The notes under the pieces were generated by a model, which worked only from the letters and a program-made list of their open reading frames with translations, was not told where the DNA came from and ran no database searches. A program made the translations under genes and the position numbers. A stretch of DNA of 64,000 nt from Winslowiella toletana (lineage in GTDB: Bacteria; Pseudomonadota; Gammaproteobacteria; Enterobacterales; Enterobacteriaceae). Numbering within the stretch: the first letter of the stretch is position 1; the number at the start of each line of letters is the position of its first letter. The stretch is from NCBI RefSeq assembly GCF_017875465.1, contig NZ_JAGGMQ010000001.1, forward strand, positions 2,604,001-2,668,000, written 5' to 3'. Positions 57,825 through 64,000 of this stretch are shown here, one piece after another.

Positions 57825-60326
57825 ATGATTGCTAAGAACAATGGATGTTTTAATCTTTTTAGAAATTTTTTGAAGTTATTTTTATTTTCTTTGCTAACAA
57901 TCAGCCGATCAGGAAGCGCAGAAGATATTCAATTTAATACCGATATGATGGATGTAAAGGATCGGGAGAATATTGATATTGGGCAGTTCTCGCGCCGGGG
58001 TTTTATCATGCCGGGTACCTATCAGATGGCCATTTTGCTTAACCGGCAGGAACTGGCGGAGCAGGAGGTCGCTTTCTATCCGCCGGATGATAATCCTGCT
58101 GGCAGCGAAGCCTGCCTGACTCGTAAGGATGTGGCTGCATTCGCTATCAAAGCTGAGTTGCTGAGCAAACTGACCTGGTGGCATCAGGGGCAATGCCTGA
58201 ATATCTCCAGCATTGCGGGTATGGAGGTACATGGCGACCTGGGCTATGCGTTGCTTACGGTGAAAATCCCTGAAGCCTGGCTGGAGTACCGATCGCCGGA
58301 CTGGGATCCTCCTTCGCGCTGGGATGAGGGTATTCCGGGAGTGCTGCTGGATTACAACCTTAATCTGCAAGCGATTGAACAATATCAGTATGGCAGCAAA
58401 GATTATAATCTCAGCGGCAATGGCGTAACCGGCGTGAATCTTGATGCCTGGCGTCTGCGCGCAGACTGGCAGGGCAGCGCAGCGCATACCAGCGGAAGCG
58501 AAGAAAGCATGCAGCAGTCATTCGACTGGAGTCGCTACTATGCCTGGCGTGCGCTGCCAGCCCTGCGGGCGCGTCTCACCCTTGGCGAGGATTACCTTAA
58601 CTCCGCCATTTTCGATAGCTTCCGTTTTGCTGGCCTGAGCCTTAACTCGGACGACAGTATGTTGCCCCCGGGGCTGCGTGGCTATGCGCCAGAAATCACC
58701 GGTGTCGCCAGAACCAATGCAAAAGTGGTCGTGAGCCAACAGGAGCGCGTACTGTATGAGACCCAGGTTCCTGCCGGACCCTTTCGTATTCAGGATCTTG
58801 CTGATGCAGTCGCCGGCAAGTTAGATGTGCGTATTGAAGAGCAGGATGGCGCTGCCCAGCATTTTCAGGTTGATACTGCCACTATTCCTTATCTTACCCG
58901 ACCAGGCATGGTGCGCTACAAACTGGCCGCAGGCAAACCGGCTGTTGGCACTCATCAGCTTGCGGATCCAACATTTGCCTCCGGTGAGTTCTCTTGGGGG
59001 GTTGCGAATGGGTGGTCAGCCTATGGCGGCACTATTCTGGGCGGCGATTATAATGCGTTCTCCGCCGGGATTGGGCGGGATCTGTTTGCCTTTGGGGCGG
59101 TTTCGCTTGATACAACGCTGTCACGTGCGGCTTTGCATGGCGATGAGACATTAACCGGCAACTCCTGGCGTCTGAGTTGTTCCAAACGTTTTGACGAAAC
59201 AGCGAGTCAGATCACCTTTGCTGGCTATCGTTTTTCCGATCACGATTTTATGACGATGACAGACTATCTTGACGCCGTTGCTACCGGCGTGCCGGCAAAT
59301 AAAAGTAAGCAGCTCTATACCGTTACTTTTAATCAGCAGTTGCCAGAGTGGGGAGTTGGCGCATATCTGAACTACAGCCATCAAACATGGTGGGACCGCT
59401 CTGCCAGTGATCGCTATGACGTTACGCTATCGCGCTATTTTGACCTTGGAAACTGGAAAAACATTAACGCTTCGCTGGCGGCGTATCGTAATAAGTTTCG
59501 TAACAGTAATGATGATGGCGGCTGGATCTCTGTCTCTTTGCCGTTCGGCCCGCAATCAACTTTGAGCTACAACCTCTCTGCACGTAATCAGCGCTATGAA
59601 CAGATGATCGGCTATTTCAGACACCTTGATGAGCATAACAAATATCAGTTAACTGCCGGTGCGACCCGGGAGGGGGGAATGGCCAGCGGATTCTATTTCC
59701 ATGAAGCGGACAGCGCGCAACTTAATGCCAATGCCAGCTATCAGAATGGACGTTATGCCTCTGCTGGACTGTCGGCACAGGGAGGAGCAACACTGACGCT
59801 GCAGGGTGGGGCGTTGCATCGCACCTCTATTGCTGGCGGCACTCGCTTGCTGGTTGATAGTGATGGTGTCGCGGACGTGCCGGTGCGCGGCTATGGCAGC
59901 CCAACAAAGACCAATGCCTTTGGTAAAGCGGTAATTAGCGACGTTAACAGTTATTACCGCAATAGCGCGCGCATTGATGTTGAAGCGCTGTCTGACAATG
60001 TTGAGGCGTCACGCTCTGTTGTGCAAGCCACTTTGACAGAGGGGGCTATTGGTTATCGTAAATTCAATGTGATTGCCGGTCAGAAAGCGATGGCCAATAT
60101 TCGCCTTGAGGGCGGTCATCCGCCACCGTTTGGCGCGCTGGTGCGCAATGAGAAAAAGCAGCAGACGGGTATGATCGGTGATGACGGCAGTGTCTGGCTG
60201 AGTGGTATTCGTGCTGGAGAGAAAATGTCGGTTGAGTGGGGAGAGGGTGCAAGGTGTTACGTGGAAATGCCTGCTGAGCTGCCGCAGCCGCTATTATCTG
60301 AGCTGCTGCTACCCTGCCGCGCATAA
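57825..60326 (+). CDS. Outer membrane fimbrial usher (FimD/PapC family)
   Basis: An 833-residue usher. A signal peptide (about residues 1-31, ending SRSGSA) precedes the N-terminal chaperone-binding domain (IQFNTDMMDVKDRENIDIGQFSRRGFIMPGTYQMAILLN). A 24-stranded barrel with a plug domain follows (LPPGLRGYAPEITGVARTNAKVVVSQ is the plug region, about residues 280-310). Two C-terminal domains end with a disulfide pair (ARCYVEMPAEL and LLPCRA). No strong ribosome site precedes ATG 57825, perhaps another way to keep the usher low. It assembles and secretes subunits delivered by the chaperone. Confidence 0.93.
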   Translation: MIAKNNGCFNLFRNFLKLFLFSLLTISRSGSAEDIQFNTDMMDVKDRENIDIGQFSRRGFIMPGTYQMAILLNRQELAEQEVAFYPPDDNPAGSEACLTRKDVAAFAIKAELLSKLTWWHQGQCLNISSIAGMEVHGDLGYALLTVKIPEAWLEYRSPDWDPPSRWDEGIPGVLLDYNLNLQAIEQYQYGSKDYNLSGNGVTGVNLDAWRLRADWQGSAAHTSGSEESMQQSFDWSRYYAWRALPALRARLTLGEDYLNSAIFDSFRFAGLSLNSDDSMLPPGLRGYAPEITGVARTNAKVVVSQQERVLYETQVPAGPFRIQDLADAVAGKLDVRIEEQDGAAQHFQVDTATIPYLTRPGMVRYKLAAGKPAVGTHQLADPTFASGEFSWGVANGWSAYGGTILGGDYNAFSAGIGRDLFAFGAVSLDTTLSRAALHGDETLTGNSWRLSCSKRFDETASQITFAGYRFSDHDFMTMTDYLDAVATGVPANKSKQLYTVTFNQQLPEWGVGAYLNYSHQTWWDRSASDRYDVTLSRYFDLGNWKNINASLAAYRNKFRNSNDDGGWISVSLPFGPQSTLSYNLSARNQRYEQMIGYFRHLDEHNKYQLTAGATREGGMASGFYFHEADSAQLNANASYQNGRYASAGLSAQGGATLTLQGGALHRTSIAGGTRLLVDSDGVADVPVRGYGSPTKTNAFGKAVISDVNSYYRNSARIDVEALSDNVEASRSVVQATLTEGAIGYRKFNVIAGQKAMANIRLEGGHPPPFGALVRNEKKQQTGMIGDDGSVWLSGIRAGEKMSVEWGEGARCYVEMPAELPQPLLSELLLPCRA

Positions 60327-60394
60327 AGCGTAATCGAAAAGGAAGTGGGTGTAATGCCCCGTTTAATCACCGTTATAAGGATGAATAGCGTTAT

Positions 60395-61141
60395 ATGAAT
60401 CAGAAGTGGTCAGGTAAAGCAGCGGCGATGGTATCGCTGCTGGTCATCAGTACGTCTTCAGCATTGGCTGCCATTGCTCTGGATCGTACCAGGGTGATCT
60501 ACAACGCCGATGATAAGGCGGTAAGTCTGGCTATCAGTAATGAAAACAAAAAATTACCCTATTTAGCGCAGGGCTGGTTGGAGAATGAGCATGGTGAGAA
60601 AATCAGTTCGCCACTACTGGTATTGCCCCCGTTGCAGCGTGTTGAACCTGGGGAAAAAGGACAGATAAAAATACAGGCTCTGCCTGCGGCGGAACTGTTG
60701 CCTCACGACCGTGAAACGCTTTTTTATTTCAACCTGCGCGAAGTGCCTCCGCGCAGTGATAAGCCCAATACCCTGCAAATTGCGCTGCAAACCAGCATTA
60801 AGCTGTTTTATCGGCCGCAGGCGATTGTGGTGAAAGACACGGCGCGTGGTGATCCCTGGCAGCATCAACTGACGCTGACTCAGCTTGGCGATCGGTACGA
60901 GGTACATAATCCCACGCCTTATTACATCACCCTGGTGGATGCAAAACCTCGTGCATCCAGACATAGTGTCGCCGGGTTTGAGCCGGTGATGATTGCACCG
61001 CACAGCAAGGCGTTACTGGGTGGTAGTGTCGCCCTGCTGGGGCATGAACCGGTGCTGACCTATGTCAATGACTACGGTGGCAGACCGGAGCTGCTGTTTC
61101 GTTGCGCTGAAAAGTCCTGCCGCGTGCAGGTTAAGAGTTAA
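60395..61141 (+). CDS. Periplasmic fimbrial chaperone (PapD/FimC family)
   Basis: A 248-residue PapD-like chaperone with a signal peptide ending near Ala26. Two immunoglobulin-like domains: the first contains ALDRTRVIYNADDKAVSLAISNENKKLPYLAQGWLEN (the Arg of DRTRVIY anchors the subunit C-terminus) and ETLFYFNLREVPPR; the second starts LFYRPQAIVVKD. NPTPYYITLVDA is also conserved. It protects subunits by donor-strand complementation. It lies 68 bp after the usher. Confidence 0.93.
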   Translation: MNQKWSGKAAAMVSLLVISTSSALAAIALDRTRVIYNADDKAVSLAISNENKKLPYLAQGWLENEHGEKISSPLLVLPPLQRVEPGEKGQIKIQALPAAELLPHDRETLFYFNLREVPPRSDKPNTLQIALQTSIKLFYRPQAIVVKDTARGDPWQHQLTLTQLGDRYEVHNPTPYYITLVDAKPRASRHSVAGFEPVMIAPHSKALLGGSVALLGHEPVLTYVNDYGGRPELLFRCAEKSCRVQVKS

Positions 61142-61175
61142 ATGCCCTTAATTTCGCGGCATGGAGAAAAGCATA

Positions 61176-61712
61176 ATGGATCAATGCAAACAATCCTTTC
61201 ACCCGGCCAGAGTGGTATTGCTGCAATGTTGTGGCGTGCTGGCGGCCATTCTGTTTAGCGGTTTGAGTCCTGCCAGGCCGGCACCACAACAGCAACTTAC
61301 CCTGCGTGTAACGCTTAATGCCCCGGCCTGTAATATCAACCAGGGGCAAGCTATCAATGTTGATTTTGGTAATGACCTTTTTGTTACCCAGGTGAAAGCG
61401 GAAAATTATAAACAGCCGATTAGTTTTAGCCTGAGCTGTAACGCCTGGACTCCGGTTACGATGCGCCTGCGGTTTGAGGGAACAACTGCACAATTTGATT
61501 CCGGGGTGCTGGCCACTACGATGCACGATTTGGGCATCAAACTGCTGCAGGGAAGTGGCGGCGGAACGCCATTAAGGCCTGGTAGCTGGCTCAATTTTGA
61601 CCGCACAACTGGAATACCAACGTTACAGGCGGTACTGGTTCAACGTTCGGGGTCAACGCTGGCTGCCGGTGAGTTTAGTGGCGTCGCCACACTGGTCGTG
61701 GAGCATATATGA
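61176..61712 (+). CDS. Minor fimbrial subunit 1
   Basis: A 178-residue pilin-like protein from ATG 61176 (GGAG at 9 bases; an in-frame ATG 15 bases upstream is possible). A signal peptide ends near residue 30-35. Pilin features: TLRVTLNAPACNINQG, FSLSCNAWT forming the disulfide pair, and the C-terminal GEFSGVATLVVEHI. It resembles adaptor or tip-fibre subunits such as MrpF/PapF. It overlaps the next gene by four bases (61709-61712), so both are coupled. Confidence 0.85.
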   Translation: MDQCKQSFHPARVVLLQCCGVLAAILFSGLSPARPAPQQQLTLRVTLNAPACNINQGQAINVDFGNDLFVTQVKAENYKQPISFSLSCNAWTPVTMRLRFEGTTAQFDSGVLATTMHDLGIKLLQGSGGGTPLRPGSWLNFDRTTGIPTLQAVLVQRSGSTLAAGEFSGVATLVVEHI

Positions 61713-62206
61713 AGCTGACGCAATACCGCCTGGGTTGCTGGACGTTGCTACTCTGCATCACGCTGATACAAAGTGCGACTCATGCCGAATCTGTTGCGGT
61801 GAATTTCCGCGGGACACTTATTGAGCCGCCCGCTTGCACCATCAACGGCGGTCAGCGTATTGATATCGAATTTGGCAATGTAAGAGATGAGCTGATCGAT
61901 GGGCAGAATTATATCCAGGCCATCAATTATCAACTCAATTGCCCTGATGCTCCCGCGCCATTGATACTAACTTTAAGTATACAGGGCGGTCTGGCTGAGT
62001 TTGATCCAACGGCGGTCAATACTAATCTCAGGGAGTTGGGGATAAGAGTATTGCATGATGGGATACCGCTGGAAATAAATACGCCGATTATGCTGGATAT
62101 CACACGTCCGCCGCTGTTGCAGGCGGTTCCGGTTAAGCGTAACGGCACCACGTTATCTCCGGGGCGATTTGCCGCCGTGGCGACGCTATATGCCGGGTAT
62201 TTGTAG
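61709..62206 (+). CDS. Minor fimbrial subunit 2
   Basis: A 165-residue pilin-like protein with a signal peptide ending around THA (about 26). Conserved parts are VNFRGTLIEPPACTINGGQRIDIEFGN, the partner cysteine in YQLNCPDAP, and the C-terminal GRFAAVATLYAGYL. It is clearly a paralog of the preceding subunit (matching NFRGTLIEPPACTING with LRVTLNAPACNINQG and FGN motifs), a tandem pair. It probably forms the tip fibre adaptor to the adhesin that follows. Confidence 0.87.
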   Translation: MKLTQYRLGCWTLLLCITLIQSATHAESVAVNFRGTLIEPPACTINGGQRIDIEFGNVRDELIDGQNYIQAINYQLNCPDAPAPLILTLSIQGGLAEFDPTAVNTNLRELGIRVLHDGIPLEINTPIMLDITRPPLLQAVPVKRNGTTLSPGRFAAVATLYAGYL

Positions 62207-62257
62207 AAGCGACCAAATTTTAAACGGATTATTATTATTCAAAGCAGGGCAAACGGA

Positions 62258-63094
62258 ATGCGTATAAGTTGTGAAAGGGTGGCTGGCGCCGCGATATTAA
62301 TCATCCTGATGCTGCTACCTGCCAGATCGGTAAATGCCGGGGCCTATGTTTTTCCCCTCTCTTTTACTAACAATCAGGTTGCCCATAAGCTGGTGAGCTG
62401 GGATGAGAACGACATCGACCTTAATCCCTGTTATGGCTGGCCCAGTTGTTATATCGGACTGGATGTCATGTACAGCAGCCATGCACCCAGTATGTACTCC
62501 AGCTGTGCGCTCAATAAACACTGCATTCGTATTGAGAACTACCGTACGCGCAAAGAGGTAATGGAAGCCTGGCGTAGCGCGCTGGGAATTCCTTTCTCCG
62601 GTAGTTTTACGGTCCAGAACGCTACCGCCCGATGTGTTGGCCTGTTCTATATTGATCAACCGAAGCAGCCCGCACCTGAAAATTATACTGCGGTAAGGTT
62701 TCCCGGTTCGGTGTGCAGCGAACTGCCGCCAGTTAACCAGGCATGCCATGTAGAGTTACAGCCGGAAATTGATTTTGGTGTGCTGACCAGCGACATGATT
62801 AACAATCAGAGCAGGGAGATCACCGGCCAGCTCTATTGCGCGTTAACTGGCCAGATTACCCTGTTTGGAGAGTCTCTGCTGGGGGAGCGTAATATCTACT
62901 TTGATGGCGCGCTGAGGAACTTCTACGCTAACCTGAGTATTGATAATCAGGATGCCTCGGGCGGCGTAAGATTCACCTTGCCCGGTAACAATATCAGGCA
63001 GAACTTCTCCCTTAAAGCGACACTGTTTGCGGCAACGCCACCTGATGCCGGCAGTTACGCTGGCAGCGCTATTGTGTATATCGCTTATCTTTGA
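62258..63094 (+). CDS. Two-domain fimbrial tip adhesin (MrpH-like)
   Basis: A 278-residue protein with a signal peptide ending near residue 27 (VNA-GAYVFPL). Residues about 28-155 form a Cys-rich lectin-like domain (NPCYGWPSCYIG, YSSCALNKHCIRI, TARCVGLFY, SVCSELPPV). Residues about 160-278 are a pilin domain beginning ACHVELQPEIDFGV and containing YCALTGQ, ending IVYIAYL. The two-domain plan, Cys pattern and final-gene position match tip adhesins of the MrpH/PapG type. The ligand is unknown. Confidence 0.78.
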   Translation: MRISCERVAGAAILIILMLLPARSVNAGAYVFPLSFTNNQVAHKLVSWDENDIDLNPCYGWPSCYIGLDVMYSSHAPSMYSSCALNKHCIRIENYRTRKEVMEAWRSALGIPFSGSFTVQNATARCVGLFYIDQPKQPAPENYTAVRFPGSVCSELPPVNQACHVELQPEIDFGVLTSDMINNQSREITGQLYCALTGQITLFGESLLGERNIYFDGALRNFYANLSIDNQDASGGVRFTLPGNNIRQNFSLKATLFAATPPDAGSYAGSAIVYIAYL

Positions 63095-63104
63095 CTGGCG
63101 GGAG

Positions 63105-63141
63105 TAACAGGCATTGCCGTGCGTTGCTGCAATGCCTGTTA
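63105..63141. terminator. Bidirectional terminator between adhesin gene and coaA
   Basis: TAACAGGCATTG and CAATGCCTGTTA are a perfect 12 bp inverted repeat with a 13-base loop, between the adhesin stop (63094) and the convergent coaA stop (63153). It ends the fimbrial cluster and shields coaA. Confidence 0.72.
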
Positions 63142-63152
63142 GTGGCGGGAAA

Positions 63153-64000
63153 CTATTTACGTAACCGCACGCACTCCACGGCGTGATCAGCGCTTTTGGT
63201 CATAATCAGACTGGCACGTTCACGAGTTGGCAAGATATTCTCTTTCAGATTCAGCCAGTTAATCTCTTTCCATAACTGCATGGCGATGCCCACTGCTTCC
63301 TCTTCAGAAAGCTGCGCATAGTGATGGAAATAGGAGTCCGGATCGGTAAAGGCGCCCTCACGGAACTTGAGGAAGCGATTGATATACCAGGTTTCCAGTA
63401 ACTGTTCCGGCGCATCAACATAGATTGAAAAATCGACGAAATCGGAAACGAAAACGTGATGAGGATCGTGTGGATAATCCATGCCGGTTTGCAGCACATT
63501 CAACCCTTCCAGAATCAGAATATCAGGCTGCTGCACCACCTTATCGCCATCAGGAATTACATCATAAATCAGATGCGAATAGACCGGGGCGGTAACCTGT
63601 GATGCGCCGGATTTCAGGTCAGAGACAAAATTGACCAGTCGATGCATATCATAGGATTGCGGGAACCCTTTCTTCTTCATCAGGCCACGTTGCTTCAGCA
63701 CATCATTCGGGTGCAGGAAGCCATCGGTGGTAATCAGCTCAACGCGACGATGCTCCGGCCAGCGGCTCAGCAGCGCCTGCAGAACGCGCGCGGTAGTGCT
63801 TTTGCCAACCGCTACGCTGCCGGCAATACTGATGATATATGGCACCTTTTGACCATCAGTTCCGAGAAACTGCTCGAGAACCGCCTGGCGGCGCACGTTG
63901 GAATTAATATAGAAATTCAGCAGACGTGACAACGGCAGATAGATCTCTGCCACTTCTTCCAGTGAGAGATCTTCGTTAATACCTTTCAGACGGGTAATTT
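63153..64000 (-). CDS. coaA: Pantothenate kinase (type I), C-terminal 282 residues
   Basis: The gene runs off the right edge, so about 34 N-terminal residues of the expected 316 are missing. Within the window, [22 protein letters not shown] is followed by Walker [10 protein letters not shown] and by [42 protein letters not shown] and [15 protein letters not shown]. The enzyme phosphorylates pantothenate, the first committed step of CoA synthesis, and is inhibited by CoA. In E. coli coaA is directly next to birA; here the fimbrial cluster lies between. Confidence 0.96.
   Translation of the reverse strand, partial: ITRLKGINEDLSLEEVAEIYLPLSRLLNFYINSNVRRQAVLEQFLGTDGQKVPYIISIAGSVAVGKSTTARVLQALLSRWPEHRRVELITTDGFLHPNDVLKQRGLMKKKGFPQSYDMHRLVNFVSDLKSGASQVTAPVYSHLIYDVIPDGDKVVQQPDILILEGLNVLQTGMDYPHDPHHVFVSDFVDFSIYVDAPEQLLETWYINRFLKFREGAFTDPDSYFHHYAQLSEEEAVGIAMQLWKEINWLNLKENILPTRERASLIMTKSADHAVECVRLRK

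Overview
This 64 kb window is chromosomal DNA from a member of the order Enterobacterales, most likely the Erwinia/Pantoea group (Erwiniaceae). The backbone follows the Escherichia coli gene order almost exactly from hemX through birA to coaA (hemDC, cyaA, dapF-xerC, uvrD, corA, recQ, metE, udp, ubi, tat, fadBA, trkH, an rrn operon, murB-birA). Some features depart from E. coli and suggest a plant- or environment-associated relative: a Pseudomonas-type magnesium-dependent hemB between tatD and rfaH, no cyaY beside cyaA, an AbrB-family membrane protein after corA, glpT between yigL and yigM, and a fimbrial cluster between birA and coaA. Genus is inferred from gene order and protein resemblance; no database search was possible.

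Layout. 1-4717: heme genes hemX-hemD-hemC (minus) divergent from cyaA. 4853-10463: lptM, dapF-yigA-xerC-yigB (stop/start overlaps) and SOS-type uvrD. 10549-12872: corA behind a leader with a short corL-like ORF, then an AbrB-like transporter. 12973-23529: yigI, pldA, recQ, an orphan ORF that may be a nuclease-like toxin, rhtC/rhtB, pldB, yigL, glpT, yigM and a DUF1456 gene. 23620-28879: metR/metE, a dienelactone hydrolase and udp with two CRP sites. 29045-40464: rmuC, ubiE-ubiJ-ubiB, tatABC, an ERIC element, tatD, hemB, rfaH, ubiD, fre. 40545-48084: fadBA with a FadR operator, pepQ-yigZ-trkH-hemG. 48140-53902: complete rRNA operon (P1/P2, 16S, tRNA-Ile, tRNA-Ala, 23S, 5S, terminator). 54006-56002: murB-birA. 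56060-63094: a chaperone-usher fimbrial cluster with its own regulator. 63153-64000: coaA, cut by the window edge.

How the genes work together. Most are housekeeping: tetrapyrrole synthesis (hemX, hemD, hemC, hemB, hemG), ubiquinone synthesis (ubiE, ubiJ, ubiB, ubiD, fre), twin-arginine export (tatABC), fatty-acid oxidation (fadBA), DNA repair and chromosome resolution (uvrD, recQ, xerC, rmuC) and envelope phospholipid turnover (pldA, pldB). The clearest accessory block is the fimbrial cluster: winged-helix regulator, major pilin, usher, chaperone, two minor pilins and a two-domain tip adhesin. It has an AT-rich control region and two hairpins that may set subunit ratios.

Non-coding structure is the other theme. 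A dispersed family of GC-rich palindromes sits mainly between convergent genes. A 127 bp ERIC element touches the tatC stop codon, and a degenerate ERIC-like element lies in the 23S-5S spacer. The corA leader contains a short ORF whose ribosome binding site can pair with downstream sequence. I did not find a CRISPR array, prophage, insertion sequence or clear defence island.
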